Positions 47,730 to 57,570 are shown, numbered from the stretch's first letter. The stretch is 64,000 nucleotides of DNA from Alphaproteobacteria bacterium (GCA_024279135.1 JAJRRU010000022.1:117044-181043), one strand, 5' to 3'. Notes: generated by a model from the letters alone, not told the origin. Numbers and translations are program-made.

Positions 47730-48849
47730 CATTGATGCTCGATTTATGGACCTTGCGCTCTGTCTCGCAAGGCGCGGCGTTGGCTCGACCAGCCCCAACC
47801 CCTCGGTGGGATGTATCATCGTCCGCGAAGACCTGAACCACCGTATCGTCGGTCGTGGCTGGACCCAACCGGGCGGCAGGCCTCACGCCGAAACCCAGGC
47901 CCTGGAACGGGCCGGATCACAGGCCCGTGGCGCCACGGCATATGTAACCCTGGAACCTTGCAGTCACCACGGTCAAACCCCGCCTTGCAGCAGGGCATTG
48001 ATCGATGCCGGCATTGCCCGTTGTGTCATCGCCATGGAAGACCCCCATGCAAAGGTCTCGGGCCAGGGCGTGGCGGCCCTGAAAGATGCCGCTATCGAGG
48101 TGAGCGTCGGCACCGGTTTGCAACAGGCCGCCCATATCAACCGGGGTTTCCTGTCGTGCGTCCATGATGACCGTCCGTTTATTACCTTAAAAACCGCAAC
48201 ATCCCTGGATGGCAAAATCGCCACCCGAACCGGACAAAGCAAATGGATCACCGGTGAGCAGTCTCGCGCCATGGCGCATGGTCTGCGCGCCCGCCATGAT
48301 GCCATTTTATGCGCCATGGGCACCGTTCGCAGCGATGATCCCATGCTGAATTGTCGTCTGCCCGGCCTGGCTGACAAGTCTCCGGTTCGGATCGTTCTCG
48401 ACCCCCGACTGGAGATTTCAACGGGTTCGGCCTTGGTCAAATCCGCCCGTGACATCCCGCTGTGGCTTATTACCGGACCGCAGGCCGATCCTGAGAGCCG
48501 GGACAAACTGGCATCACTTGGGGTTAAAGTCCTTAAAACAGTAATCGACCAGCATGGCCGGACCGATCTGGTCGCCCTGATGCAGCGTCTGGCCAGCGAA
48601 GGGCTGACACGTATATTGGTGGAAGGCGGGGCTGAACTATCGGCTTCCTTCCATGATGCCGGTTTGATCGATGAATTTGTCTGGTTTCGCGCTCCTTTTA
48701 TTATGGGTGGGGATGGTTTATCGGCTATTGCGGGTGTATCTGTGAAAAATCTGATCGATGCCGCAAGGCTGACAAGAACCGAATCAATGGAACTGGGTGA
48801 TGATGTGATGGAACGATACGAAAAAACCAGCCGGGCAGGGGGCCAATAA
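47707..48849 (+). CDS. ribD: Bifunctional diaminohydroxyphosphoribosylaminopyrimidine deaminase / 5-amino-6-(5-phosphoribosylamino)uracil reductase
   Basis: RibD performs the second and third steps of riboflavin synthesis. The N-terminal deaminase domain has the zinc motifs PHAETQALE and [14 protein letters not shown]; the C-terminal reductase has [25 protein letters not shown] place the start at the GTG 47707 because the conserved [25 protein letters not shown] helix begins just upstream of the first ATG (47746). This gives 380 residues and an overlap of 23 bp with nrdR. A TTG one codon before is also possible. Confidence 0.92.
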   Translation: MTTTTTPDIDARFMDLALCLARRGVGSTSPNPSVGCIIVREDLNHRIVGRGWTQPGGRPHAETQALERAGSQARGATAYVTLEPCSHHGQTPPCSRALIDAGIARCVIAMEDPHAKVSGQGVAALKDAAIEVSVGTGLQQAAHINRGFLSCVHDDRPFITLKTATSLDGKIATRTGQSKWITGEQSRAMAHGLRARHDAILCAMGTVRSDDPMLNCRLPGLADKSPVRIVLDPRLEISTGSALVKSARDIPLWLITGPQADPESRDKLASLGVKVLKTVIDQHGRTDLVALMQRLASEGLTRILVEGGAELSASFHDAGLIDEFVWFRAPFIMGGDGLSAIAGVSVKNLIDAARLTRTESMELGDDVMERYEKTSRAGGQ

Positions 48850-48850
48850 G

Positions 48851-49438
48851 ATGTTTACGGGCATCATTACCGATCTGGGCCAGGTCAGGCGGATTTCCGT
48901 AAACGGCGATACCCGCATGGAATTTACCACGGCCTTTGATACCTCGGGTGTGGAGATCGGCGCGTCCATTGCCTGTTCGGGTGTGTGCCTGACCGTGATC
49001 GACAAAGGCAACGATTGGTTCGCCGTCCAGGTTTCCAATGAAACCTTGTCGTGTACAACTTTGAAATACTGGCAGGACACCACATTTGTAAATTTTGAGC
49101 GCGCCCTGAAAGTTGGCGATGAACTGGGTGGTCATATGGTTTCGGGTCATGTGGACGGAATGGCCGAGATCATCGACATCCAGCCCGATGACGGCTCAAA
49201 GCGGTTTACCTTCAAGGCACCCGCCTCATTATTTGCGATGATCGCCAGCAAAGGCTCCGTAACCATTGACGGCATATCTTTGACGGTGAATGAGGTTTCA
49301 GGCGATCAATTTGGCATCAACGTGATTCCTCATACCCTGGGCGTAACCACACTGGGAAAAAAACGCACCGGAGACATAGTAAATCTGGAAGTGGACATGC
49401 TGGTGCGGTATGTTGCGCGACTTCTGAACAAGGAATAA
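48851..49438 (+). CDS. ribE: Riboflavin synthase alpha chain
   Basis: Riboflavin synthase dismutates two 6,7-dimethyl-8-ribityllumazine molecules to riboflavin. The 195-residue protein has two tandem lumazine-binding barrels: MFTGIITDLGQVR...ACSGVCLTVIDKG...VNFERALKVGDELGGHMVSGHVDG and a second half with TIDGISLTVNEVSG and INVIPHTLGVTTLG. It starts one base after the ribD stop. It is the third enzyme of the rib cluster here. Confidence 0.95.
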   Translation: MFTGIITDLGQVRRISVNGDTRMEFTTAFDTSGVEIGASIACSGVCLTVIDKGNDWFAVQVSNETLSCTTLKYWQDTTFVNFERALKVGDELGGHMVSGHVDGMAEIIDIQPDDGSKRFTFKAPASLFAMIASKGSVTIDGISLTVNEVSGDQFGINVIPHTLGVTTLGKKRTGDIVNLEVDMLVRYVARLLNKE

Positions 49439-49442
49439 GCTA

Positions 49443-50561
49443 GTGCCACAAGATTCTGATTACCTATCAACCATCGAAGATATCATCGAGGATGCCAAAA
49501 ACGGCAGAATGTTCATTCTGGTTGATGACGAAGACCGGGAAAACGAGGGCGATCTGGTCATCCCGGCCCAGATGGCGACACCGGAAGCCATTAATTTCAT
49601 GGCCAAGTATGGCCGTGGCCTGATCTGTTTTCCCTTGACGGCCGAACGGGTCAAACAACTCAAATTACCGCTCATGGCCCAGCATAACGACTCGCGCCAT
49701 TACACGCCGTTTACGGTTTCTATTGAGGCCCGTGAAGGGGTCACCACCGGCATTTCTGCTGCCGATCGATCCCACACCGTCGCGGTGGCCATCGATCCCA
49801 CCAAAGGCGCTGACGATATTGTAACGCCCGGTCACGTGTTTCCCCTTGAGGCCCGTCCCGGCGGCACCCTGGTTCGCGCCGGCCATACCGAAGCCGCCGT
49901 TGATATCGCCCGTCTGGCCGGGTTAAACCCGTCCGGGGTGATCTGTGAAATCATGAACGAAGATGGCGCCATGGCCCGCCTGCCGGACCTGATCCCGTTT
50001 GCCCGTCAACACGGCCTTAATATTGCGACGATAGCCGATCTGATTGCCTATAGACTTAAACACGACAGCATTATCAAACGGACCTTTGAGACCACCCTGA
50101 CGACCGAATTCGGTGGCGAATTCACCATGTACGTCTATATCAACGAAGTGGCTTACGCCGAACATATTGCCCTGGTCAAGGGTGACATTTCCGGTGATGA
50201 CCCGGTCCTGGTTCGTATGCACGCCTCTAATTTGCTGGAAGATGTGTTGGGCGATAATGATGCCGGCAAGGCTTATCATCTGCACCGGGCCATGAATATT
50301 ATCGGCGATGCCGGGCGCGGTGTCATTGTTCTCATACGCCAACCGCACCGCAACAGCCTGTCTGACCTGGTGCGCACAAAAATAGGCCAGTCCATCGAGC
50401 CCACGTCTGATTTGCGCGATTATGGTGTGGGGGCACAAATCCTGCTTGATCTTGGCATCAGTAAAATGACACTGGTGAGCAATTCCAAACCGAATGTAAT
50501 TGGTCTGGACGGCTTTGGGCTTGAAATCGTTGGCCATCGGCCGATCACCGAACCTCAATAA
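49443..50561 (+). CDS. ribB: 3,4-dihydroxy-2-butanone 4-phosphate synthase with degenerate GTP cyclohydrolase II domain
   Basis: A 372-residue two-domain protein. The N-terminal DHBP synthase domain (about 7-208) is intact: ILVDDEDRENEGDLVIPA, THGISAADRS-like TTGISAADRSHTV, and RAGHTEAAVDIARLAG. The C-terminal GTP cyclohydrolase II-like domain (about 215-368) lacks the zinc-binding cysteines; its equivalent segment reads VRMHASNLLEDVLGDN. It matches the published RibBX type, in which the second domain is not an active cyclohydrolase. The GTG start at 49443 follows AGGA by 8 bases and is 5 bp after ribE. Confidence 0.93.
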   Translation: MPQDSDYLSTIEDIIEDAKNGRMFILVDDEDRENEGDLVIPAQMATPEAINFMAKYGRGLICFPLTAERVKQLKLPLMAQHNDSRHYTPFTVSIEAREGVTTGISAADRSHTVAVAIDPTKGADDIVTPGHVFPLEARPGGTLVRAGHTEAAVDIARLAGLNPSGVICEIMNEDGAMARLPDLIPFARQHGLNIATIADLIAYRLKHDSIIKRTFETTLTTEFGGEFTMYVYINEVAYAEHIALVKGDISGDDPVLVRMHASNLLEDVLGDNDAGKAYHLHRAMNIIGDAGRGVIVLIRQPHRNSLSDLVRTKIGQSIEPTSDLRDYGVGAQILLDLGISKMTLVSNSKPNVIGLDGFGLEIVGHRPITEPQ

Positions 50562-50577
50562 TACAGAAGGAACCCCC

Positions 50578-51039
50578 ATGTCTGGTCCACGCCCCACGGT
50601 ACTGATAGTCGAAGCCCGTTATTATGATGAAATAGCGACCCATCTGGCGAACAGCGTAATCGCCACACTTGATAAGGCCGGGTTTGACCATGAACGGGTG
50701 GATGTGCCCGGTGTTTTCGAAGTCCCGGCAGCCATCATGATCGGTATGCTCAGTGGCCAGTATATTGGTGCCGTGGCTCTGGGTTGTGTCATTCGCGGTG
50801 AAACCGATCATTATGACCATATCTGTCGTGAATCCAGTCGTGCCCTGATGGAGCTTTCCATGGAAGGCGTTGCCCTGGGGTTTGGCATCCTGACCTGTGA
50901 GACCTATGCGCAGGCCCTGGATCGTGCTGATGTGGCCAGAAAAAACAAAGGTGCCGAGGTTGCCGCCGCCGTACTGCGCATGATCGAGTTGAAAGATCAG
51001 TTTTCCGAATTTAATGACGAACATGAACTGGTAGAATAA
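50578..51039 (+). CDS. ribH: 6,7-dimethyl-8-ribityllumazine synthase
   Basis: RibH condenses DHBP with the pyrimidine intermediate to form lumazine. The 153-residue protein has IVEARYYDEIATHL, HERVDVPGVFEVPAAI and ALGCVIRGETDHYDHICRESSRAL. I chose the ATG at 50578, preceded by AGAAGGA; longer frames run into ribB. With ribD, ribE and ribB it gives all riboflavin enzymes except GTP cyclohydrolase II. Confidence 0.95.
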   Translation: MSGPRPTVLIVEARYYDEIATHLANSVIATLDKAGFDHERVDVPGVFEVPAAIMIGMLSGQYIGAVALGCVIRGETDHYDHICRESSRALMELSMEGVALGFGILTCETYAQALDRADVARKNKGAEVAAAVLRMIELKDQFSEFNDEHELVE

Positions 51040-51044
51040 TCACT

Positions 51045-51554
51045 ATGTCCGACGATACCGATACCGACGGCGAGCCCGTTCTCAAGAAGATCAGCAACCG
51101 AAACAGTGCCCGGATTTCAGCGGTTCAGGCGCTTTACGAAATTGATGTAACAAACGCCCCCGTTGACAATGTGTTAAACGAGTTCATGACCCAGCGCTGG
51201 AAACATGCTGGCAAGGATGGCAGCAGCGAGTCTATTGAATTACCGAGTTTCGATGAAAAACTGTTTAGGGATATCATCCAGGGTGTGGGCAGCGGTCAGA
51301 GCGAGTTTGATGCTATGATCAGTGCGGAACTCAGTGATACGTGGACCCTGGACCGACTGGAAATTCTGGTCAGGGTCATCTTGCGGGCCGGAACCTATGA
51401 ACTGGCACAGCGTCAGGATATTCCCATGCGGGTCGTGATTAATGAATACGTCAACGTATCACATGCTTTTTTTGTGGAGAACGAACCGGCGATGGTCAAT
51501 GGTGTTCTCGATAAGCTTGCCCGGAAGCTGCGCATTCATGAAGAATCCAGTTAA
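51045..51554 (+). CDS. nusB: Transcription antitermination factor NusB
   Basis: NusB joins NusE (S10) at boxA for rRNA antitermination. The 169-residue protein is an all-helical fold with RNSARISAVQALYEIDVTN at the start and RLEILVRVILRAGTYELAQRQDIPMRVVINEYVNVSHAFFVENEPAMVNGVLDKLARKL near the end. It follows ribH by 5 bp and overlaps thiL, a typical alphaproteobacterial ribH-nusB-thiL order. Confidence 0.94.
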   Translation: MSDDTDTDGEPVLKKISNRNSARISAVQALYEIDVTNAPVDNVLNEFMTQRWKHAGKDGSSESIELPSFDEKLFRDIIQGVGSGQSEFDAMISAELSDTWTLDRLEILVRVILRAGTYELAQRQDIPMRVVINEYVNVSHAFFVENEPAMVNGVLDKLARKLRIHEESS

Positions 51555-52572
51555 GACAGATGAAATCGGTGAATTTGATCTGATTTCCCGCCTGTTTGAA
51601 CCGTTGTCGCGGTCTCATAAAGGCGCACTGGGTTTGCAGGATGACGCGGCTATATTGCCCCTGCGCGAAGGCGATGAACGCATTATAACCACAGACTGCG
51701 TGATCAGTGGTGTGCACTTCCACCCCGATGATCCGCCCCAAAGCGTGGCAGCCAGAGCACTTGGTGTTAATGTATCTGATCTGGCGGCCATGGGTGCGAC
51801 ACCCGAAGCCTACACCATGTCTATCGCCATACCACACGGCACCACAACCCACTGGCTCGAACAGTATGCCGGGCATCTCTCGCAGGTCCAGGACAGTTAT
51901 CATATCAGCCTGATAGGCGGCGATACGGTTTCCACCCCCGGACCCTTGAGCATAACCATCACCGCTATCGGTCACGTTCCTGTGGGGTCTGCGCTGAAAC
52001 GATCAGCGGCCAAACCCGGCGACAATATATATGTATCGGGTAGCATCGGTGATGGGGCATTGGGCCTGAAGGTGGGCCCCGATGTTACACATCCGGACAT
52101 GGCGGGGATTTCTGAAGCATCGGCAAAATTTCTGCTGAACCGGTTTCGCTATCCGCAAGCCCGCATAATACTGGGCCAGGCATTGCGCCAAAGCGGTTTG
52201 ATCCATGGCTGTTGTGATATATCGGACGGACTGATCGCTGATCTGGGACACATTTGCAAAGCATCAGGCTGTCATGCCGAAATCGATGTTGATCTGGTGC
52301 CGCTTTCCCAGGCTGTGCAAAGTGCCGTAAAACATGATCCGGCATTGCTCCAGACTATCCTGACTGGCGGGGATGATTATGAGCTGATTTTTACTGTACC
52401 CGTCGAACATAAACACGCGATCGATGCATTAATCCACACGACAGCAACGCCGATTAGCCGAATCGGACGAATGATCAGCGCGCAAGACGGACAGAATCCG
52501 GTTATTCTGACGGGCCAGAACAGTCAAATTCTGAGCGAGACCATTCAGGCGGGGTTTACTCACTGCTGGTAG
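51538..52572 (+). CDS. thiL: Thiamine-monophosphate kinase
   Basis: ThiL phosphorylates thiamine monophosphate to the active diphosphate used by pyruvate dehydrogenase, also encoded here. The 344-residue protein has EFDLISRLFEPLSR, LGLQDDAAILPL, ITTDCVISGVHF, LGVNVSDLAAMGATP and ISLIGGDTVSTPGPLSITITAIG. I chose the ATG at 51538 with GGAAG upstream; it overlaps nusB by 17 bp. The end is AT-normal and followed by a 102-bp gap. Confidence 0.94.
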   Translation: MKNPVKTDEIGEFDLISRLFEPLSRSHKGALGLQDDAAILPLREGDERIITTDCVISGVHFHPDDPPQSVAARALGVNVSDLAAMGATPEAYTMSIAIPHGTTTHWLEQYAGHLSQVQDSYHISLIGGDTVSTPGPLSITITAIGHVPVGSALKRSAAKPGDNIYVSGSIGDGALGLKVGPDVTHPDMAGISEASAKFLLNRFRYPQARIILGQALRQSGLIHGCCDISDGLIADLGHICKASGCHAEIDVDLVPLSQAVQSAVKHDPALLQTILTGGDDYELIFTVPVEHKHAIDALIHTTATPISRIGRMISAQDGQNPVILTGQNSQILSETIQAGFTHCW

Positions 52573-52674
52573 AATAGAACCGTGAGTGATACCGTCCGCC
52601 GTTAAGACACTGCACGGCGAAGCGATCATAAACGACATCACGTTTAACCAACATATCTGGAGAATAATTATTCC

Positions 52675-53127
52675 ATGAAGATTATAGTCATTATTGCCAT
52701 TGCCTTGATGGTTATATCCGGTGTTGCATTTGGTGTCATGAAATCCATGGAACTGGGCCCCTTTGCGGTCGAACGGCTGGAGGGTTCCATCGATGAAAGC
52801 GCTCAAATTCAGGCCACCTATATCAGCCTTGACCCCTTGACAGTAAACGTTATTTCGGGGAACAAGATTATCACAACACTTCGTATATCCGTTCAACTGG
52901 ATGTGCGCGGCGACGATAAAGCTGAATTTGTCTATGCCAACCTGCCAAAAATTTCGAGCTACCTTCTGCAGGATATGCATGCCTTCCTGCCCAGGATAAT
53001 TTCTTCAAAAGACAAGTCGCTGGATGTATTTTTGTTAAAGAAAAGGCTGAAACTGGCCACTGACAGGCTCTTTCCCAAAGAGCAAATTCACAATGTGCTG
53101 ATACAGTCTATCGATGTTATTCAGTAG
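52675..53127 (+). CDS. FliL-like membrane protein
   Basis: A 150-residue protein with one N-terminal membrane segment (residues 3-21, IIVIIAIALMVISGVAFGV) and a soluble domain. The pattern is ISLDPLTVNVISGNKIITTLRISVQLDVRGDD...LQDMHAFLPRII...LLKKRLKLATDRLFPKEQIHNVLIQSIDVIQ, which fits the FliL domain. FliL proteins sit at the flagellar basal body and stator, but this copy is away from flagellar genes, between thiL and hppA. A non-flagellar role is possible. A GGAG site precedes the start. Confidence 0.55.
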   Translation: MKIIVIIAIALMVISGVAFGVMKSMELGPFAVERLEGSIDESAQIQATYISLDPLTVNVISGNKIITTLRISVQLDVRGDDKAEFVYANLPKISSYLLQDMHAFLPRIISSKDKSLDVFLLKKRLKLATDRLFPKEQIHNVLIQSIDVIQ

Positions 53128-53238
53128 TCTGAAGCCACAAGTATCAGCTTAATTCAGCCCCCTGATTAAAAAAATCAATTTAATTGCTTCGCAATGTTGC
53201 GTTGTTGGCTTTCTTCTGTCATTTTCCCGCCCATCCGC

Positions 53239-53256
53239 GGACGAAATTATTCGTCC
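53239..53256 (+). promoter_or_regulatory. Hairpin in the hppA leader
   Basis: GGACGAA-ATTA-TTCGTCC is a perfect 7-4-7 stem-loop 46 bp before the hppA start. It could be an RNA leader structure, a dimeric regulator site or a weak terminator after the FliL-like gene. No T-run follows, which argues against the last. Confidence 0.35.
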
Positions 53257-53302
53257 CTGTTACAAATAATTGATTCAACATGCGAAGAGGGGATCTATCA
53301 GC

Positions 53303-55393
53303 ATGGATGTTTATGTCTTAACCTTAGCAAGCGGTGCCATTGCACTGCTGTACGGCGCATGGGCCATTCGTTCGGTGCTTTCTGCACCGGCCGGTAATGA
53401 GCGCATGCAGGAAATTTCACTGGCAATCCAGGAAGGTGCTGCCGCTTATCTTAACAGGCAGTATTCGGCCATCGGGCTTGTCGGTATCATCATCGGTATT
53501 CTGATCGGTCTCAAACTGGGTATGCTGGTGGCTGTGGGGTATTTCATTGGTGCCATTCTTTCCGGTATTGCCGGATATGTCGGCATGAACGTTTCTGTTC
53601 GCGCCAATGTACGTACCACCGAAGCCGCACGGTCCAGCGGACTGGCCGGTGGTCTCGATATCGCCTTCAAGGCCGGTGCCGTTACCGGTATGCTGGTGGT
53701 TGGTCTCGCCCTGATCGGTGTTGCGGGATATTATATGTATCTGCGCAGTGTGATCGATGCTGGAACGGCTGAGGGCTTGCGCCACATTATGGAAGCCCTG
53801 ATTGCACTGGGTTTTGGTGCGTCGCTGATTTCCATCTTCGCCCGTCTTGGCGGCGGTATCTTCACCAAGGGTGCCGATGTGGGTGCCGACCTGGTGGGTA
53901 AAATCGAAGCCGGTATTCCGGAAGATGATCCACGCAATGCGGCCGTGATTGCCGACAACGTTGGTGATAACGTGGGTGATTGTGCCGGTATGGCTGCTGA
54001 TCTGTTTGAAACCTACGCCGTGACCATCGTGGCGACCATGCTGCTTGGTGCCATCTACTTCTCTGGCACGGCTCAGGAAACCATGATGCTGTTGCCGCTG
54101 CTGATCGGTGCAGTTTGTATTCTGGGTTCCGTTGTCGGTACCTATTTTGTGAAACTCGGTGCCAGCAATTCGGTTATGGGTGCCCTGTATAAAGGCTTCC
54201 TGGCCACGGCTATTATTTCAGCCATTCTGATCGGTGGTATTATTTCCCAGTATATTGGCTGGAATGCCGAATTCGATATGGCAGGACGGAGCATTACTGG
54301 TACTCAGTTGTATGTCTGTGCCATGGTCGGGCTGGTTGTTACCGGTCTGATTATCTGGATCACGGAATACTACACCGGTACAGAATACCGTCCGGTCAAG
54401 AGTGTTGCCGCGGCTTCAGAAACCGGACATGCCACCAACATCATTCAGGGTATTGCCCTGTCAATGGAAGCCACCGCGTTGCCCGTCATCGTGATCAGTG
54501 GCGGCATTATCATTGCCTTCATGCAGGCTGGCCTGTTTGGCGTTGCCATGGCCGCGACCACCATGTTGGCTCTGGCCGGTATGGTTGTTGCACTTGATGC
54601 CTTCGGTCCGGTTACCGATAACGCTGGCGGTATTGCCGAAATGGCCAACTTGCCAGAAGACGTTCGCAAGACCACAGACACCCTGGACGCCGTTGGCAAT
54701 ACTACCAAGGCCGTAACCAAGGGTTATGCTATCGGATCAGCCGGTCTGGCTGCCCTGGTGCTGTTTGGTGCCTTCGCCGAGGATCTGAAGCATTATTTCC
54801 CCGATGTTGAGGTAACCTTTACCCTGCAAGACCCGTTTGTGGTCATCGGCCTGTTCATTGGCGGCATGCTACCGTACCTGTTCGGGTCCATGTGCATGAT
54901 GGCCGTTGGCCGTGCTGCCGGGGCTGTGGTTATCGAGGTACGTCGTCAGTTCAAGGAAATTCCAGGAATTATGGAAGGTACTGGTAAGCCAGAATACAGC
55001 AAATGTGTTGATCTGCTCACCAAGGCCGCCATCAAGGAAATGATCCTGCCGTCCCTGTTGCCAATCTTTGCACCGATCGTGATGTATACCGTTATCAATG
55101 CCATCGCCGGTCAGTCGGCTGCATTCTCGGCCGTTGGTGCCATGCTGATGGGAACCATCGTTACCGGTCTGTTTGTGGCGCTGTCCATGACGGCGGGTGG
55201 TGGTGCCTGGGATAATGCCAAGAAGTTCATCGAAGACGGCAATCATGGCGGTAAGGGCTCCGATGCCCATCATGCGGCCATCACCGGTGATACGGTGGGT
55301 GATCCTTACAAGGATACTGCCGGACCGGCCATTAACCCCATGATCAAGATCATCAATATCGTGGCTATCTTGATGCTGGCAATGCTCGCCTAG
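53303..55393 (+). CDS. hppA: K+-independent membrane-bound proton-translocating pyrophosphatase
   Basis: A 696-residue, many-helix membrane pump that couples pyrophosphate hydrolysis to proton export. PPi-binding motifs are [47 protein letters not shown] and [40 protein letters not shown]. The Lys in NTTKAVTKG marks the K+-independent class, where K+-dependent members have Ala. I chose the ATG at 53303, after GAGGGG, over a TTG 33 bp upstream. A strong terminator follows. Confidence 0.96.
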   Translation: MDVYVLTLASGAIALLYGAWAIRSVLSAPAGNERMQEISLAIQEGAAAYLNRQYSAIGLVGIIIGILIGLKLGMLVAVGYFIGAILSGIAGYVGMNVSVRANVRTTEAARSSGLAGGLDIAFKAGAVTGMLVVGLALIGVAGYYMYLRSVIDAGTAEGLRHIMEALIALGFGASLISIFARLGGGIFTKGADVGADLVGKIEAGIPEDDPRNAAVIADNVGDNVGDCAGMAADLFETYAVTIVATMLLGAIYFSGTAQETMMLLPLLIGAVCILGSVVGTYFVKLGASNSVMGALYKGFLATAIISAILIGGIISQYIGWNAEFDMAGRSITGTQLYVCAMVGLVVTGLIIWITEYYTGTEYRPVKSVAAASETGHATNIIQGIALSMEATALPVIVISGGIIIAFMQAGLFGVAMAATTMLALAGMVVALDAFGPVTDNAGGIAEMANLPEDVRKTTDTLDAVGNTTKAVTKGYAIGSAGLAALVLFGAFAEDLKHYFPDVEVTFTLQDPFVVIGLFIGGMLPYLFGSMCMMAVGRAAGAVVIEVRRQFKEIPGIMEGTGKPEYSKCVDLLTKAAIKEMILPSLLPIFAPIVMYTVINAIAGQSAAFSAVGAMLMGTIVTGLFVALSMTAGGGAWDNAKKFIEDGNHGGKGSDAHHAAITGDTVGDPYKDTAGPAINPMIKIINIVAILMLAMLA

Positions 55394-55416
55394 GCATCTC
55401 GGTCATGTAAAAACAT

Positions 55417-55455
55417 AAAAGCCTCGCAAGCATGACACTTGCGGGGCTTTTTCGT
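55417..55455 (+). terminator. Rho-independent terminator after hppA
   Basis: AAAAGCCTCGCAAG (55417-55430) pairs with CTTGCGGGGCTTTT (55438-55451) with one G-T wobble, giving a 14-bp stem and 7-nt loop followed by TTTCG. It is 23 bp after the hppA stop and is a clear intrinsic terminator. Being A-rich on the left arm, it may also serve the convergent bamE. Confidence 0.88.
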
Positions 55456-55482
55456 TGATCGAGTTGAATTATGGAGGGGGGC

Positions 55483-55962
55483 TTAATTCTTGTTGAACCG
55501 GCCCAGGTTTCCGATGAATTGTTCTAAAATTCCGGACTCATTGCCCAGCGTCGGGGTGGTTCGTTCCACCAGGGTAATATCCTGGCCGTCCTGCAATTCA
55601 ATTATCCGGACTTTTTGCAATTGACCGGCGATATTAAATTCCATAACAACGACTTTACGCTCAAGCACTTCGGGTTCAAAAAAAGCCACGGTCTCGGTTC
55701 GCTCGCTTATATAGAACCAGGTCTCGTTCTCAAACATGGCAACAGTGGACGGAGAGCCTAAAATCTGGGTGACTTCATTCTGTGTTGCATTTTTTTCCTC
55801 CATGGTCGCCAGCAAATCAGGATCGGGCAGGTTACCCCGTGTTGCGATCCGTGACAGACAACCGTTCAGCAGAGCGGCGACAATAACCACAGTGCCAAGC
55901 ATCATCAGGTGCCGGGTGAACGTGCGGGTCGGGCGTTGTAGGGTTTTGCAATCAAACATCAT
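55483..55962 (-). CDS. bamE: Outer membrane assembly lipoprotein BamE/SmpA
   Basis: BamE is a lipoprotein of the BAM complex that folds outer-membrane barrel proteins. With the ATG at 55962 the protein is 159 residues and has a basic N-terminus. A hydrophobic segment ends in the lipobox LLNGC (C35), followed by the BamE domain GNLPDPDLLATMEEKNATQNEVTQILGSPSTVAMFENETWFYISERTETVAFFEPEVLERKVV. An ATG one codon later and an earlier frame start at 56061 are alternatives. No clear ribosome binding site was seen. It is convergent with hppA. Confidence 0.88.
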   Translation of the reverse strand: MMFDCKTLQRPTRTFTRHLMMLGTVVIVAALLNGCLSRIATRGNLPDPDLLATMEEKNATQNEVTQILGSPSTVAMFENETWFYISERTETVAFFEPEVLERKVVVMEFNIAGQLQKVRIIELQDGQDITLVERTTPTLGNESGILEQFIGNLGRFNKN

Positions 55963-56085
55963 GGAGTGTTTTATTAATCCTGTATCTATGAAATGACAGA
56001 TAGTAATCTGAGCTTCGTTCGTATAAACATCATCACTATAATTTACTGTATATAATAACACAAATCACCTTGCACGGTCTATCTG

Positions 56086-56667
56086 ATGTCAATTTTCTCA
56101 ACTTTAAAAAAAATATTCAAGAGCCCCTACGGCCATAAAACCGCGACGCAATTATATGTTTCCATCGTCAGTCAATCGCGCCTGCCCATTTTATATGTGG
56201 ATTTTCAGGTTGCCGACACCATGGACGGCCGGTTTGATATGGTCGCGCTGCACGCCGCTCTGGTCTTGCGCAGGTTGCGCGCCGAGGCAGATCAGACAGA
56301 TCAACTGGCCCAGGCCGTGTTTGATCTGATGTTTGCCGACATGGACCAGAACCTGCGGGAATTGAGTATTGGTGATACCGGCGTTTCAAAACGAATTCAG
56401 AAAATGGTTTCTGGATTTTACGGACGCATGAAAGCCTATGATCTGGCGATTGATCTGACAGACAAATCCCAGCAACGCGTTGATCTTAAAAAAGTGATCA
56501 TTCGTAACATCTACCGCCAGACCATCATGTCTGATAACAGCGTGGACGCCATGGCCAGTTATATTCTCAATCAGGAAAAAAACCTTCAGAAACAAACCAT
56601 CGATAACTTGCTGGATGGGCGTGTGGTATTCTTGGCCCCGGTTTATGAATTTGAGGGGGCAGAGTAA
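56086..56667 (+). CDS. Ubiquinol-cytochrome c chaperone (CBP3-like)
   Basis: A 193-residue protein of the ubiquinol-cytochrome c chaperone family, related to mitochondrial Cbp3, which aids cytochrome b assembly into the bc1 complex. Marks include LYVSIVSQSRLPILYVDFQVADTMDGRFDMVALHAALVLRRLRAE, QAVFDLMFADMDQNLRELSIGDTGVSKRIQKMVSGFYGRMKAY. It implies a bc1 respiratory chain. Its stop shares one base with the start of the DUF177 gene (TAATG). It is divergent from bamE. Confidence 0.88.
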   Translation: MSIFSTLKKIFKSPYGHKTATQLYVSIVSQSRLPILYVDFQVADTMDGRFDMVALHAALVLRRLRAEADQTDQLAQAVFDLMFADMDQNLRELSIGDTGVSKRIQKMVSGFYGRMKAYDLAIDLTDKSQQRVDLKKVIIRNIYRQTIMSDNSVDAMASYILNQEKNLQKQTIDNLLDGRVVFLAPVYEFEGAE

Positions 56668-57263
56668 TGTCAGAAGTATGCCGTCCGGTTGACGAATTTT
56701 CCCGCATGATCAAAATTACCGGGCTTGAGAGCGGGCCGCGTGATTATACGGTTGCGGCCAGCCCTGAACAATGCGCAGCTTTGTGTAGCCGTCTGGATTT
56801 ACAGCACCTGTCATATCTGAAGGGCACGGTGCAGTTGTCCTTGTCCCGACATTCTCCTTACGGATTGAAGGGGTCGTGCATTGCTCTGCAAGGCAGCCTG
56901 AAGGCGCAGGTTACCCAGTCTTGTGTGGTCAGCCTTGGCCCGGTTGAGGCGACTATCGACGCTGAATTTTCCGGGGTGTTCCTGAAAGATGCTGATGATC
57001 TGGACTTCCATGATTCAGAAGGTGATGACGTTGATACTGGCCCGGAAATTCTCGGCAGAATCATCTCCGATTCTAGTGATTACATCGATTTGGGCGAACT
57101 TTTTGCGCAACAGCTATCTCTCGAATTAAACCCGTTTCCACGTTCCGATAACATAGATGTCGTCGATCAACCAATTGAAAACAAAGACAAAATAGATGAT
57201 ATTAGTGAGTCTGATCGCAAAAACCCGTTTGCGGTGCTGGAAAAATTAAAGAATAATATATAA
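56667..57263 (+). CDS. DUF177 (YceD) family protein
   Basis: A 198-residue DUF177/YceD protein. The pattern GLESGPRDYTVAASPEQCAALCSRLDLQHLSYLKGTVQLSLSRHS...VTQSCVVSLGPVEATIDAEFSGVF followed by an acidic region and YIDLGELFAQQLSLELNPFPR fits. In bacteria and plants the family is linked to 23S rRNA accumulation, and it sits next to rpmF here as in most genomes. The C-tail ends NPFAVLEKLKNN. Confidence 0.86.
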   Translation: MSEVCRPVDEFSRMIKITGLESGPRDYTVAASPEQCAALCSRLDLQHLSYLKGTVQLSLSRHSPYGLKGSCIALQGSLKAQVTQSCVVSLGPVEATIDAEFSGVFLKDADDLDFHDSEGDDVDTGPEILGRIISDSSDYIDLGELFAQQLSLELNPFPRSDNIDVVDQPIENKDKIDDISESDRKNPFAVLEKLKNNI

Positions 57264-57363
57264 TATTCCCATCAATCAGCTTGCCCGAGGCCGTAAATAT
57301 GTATAGATAACGGCCTTCTGAATTTACTCTTTATCCACTTTACTTGTCCTAGGAACGTAGGTT

Positions 57364-57549
57364 ATGGCCGTCCCGAAGAAGAAAATTTCCAAATCCCGCA
57401 GAAACATGCGGCGTTCACATGATGCACTTCCTTCATCTGTGTACGAAGAATGCTCAAACTGTGGCGAATTGAAACAGCCACATCACGTGTGTGCAGCCTG
57501 TGGGCATTACAAAGACCGTGAAGTCACAGAGGTCAGTGACGCCGCCTAG
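57364..57549 (+). CDS. rpmF: 50S ribosomal protein L32
   Basis: A 61-residue L32, a small protein of the large subunit. It begins [22 protein letters not shown], and the zinc-ribbon form is intact ([20 protein letters not shown]). Zinc is therefore expected. It lies between DUF177 and plsX-fabH, an order conserved in most Proteobacteria. A 7-bp inverted repeat AGGCCGT/ACGGCCT (57288-57316) sits upstream. Confidence 0.97.
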   Translation: MAVPKKKISKSRRNMRRSHDALPSSVYEECSNCGELKQPHHVCAACGHYKDREVTEVSDAA

Positions 57550-57570
57550 TACAGCCTGATTATTTTAATC

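Noticed and set aside
57326..57334. Near-match to a DnaA box (TTATCCACT), with other near-matches at 8720 and 61071
   Set aside because: Single scattered 8/9 matches, not clustered, and no oriC marker genes nearby, so an origin is not supported.
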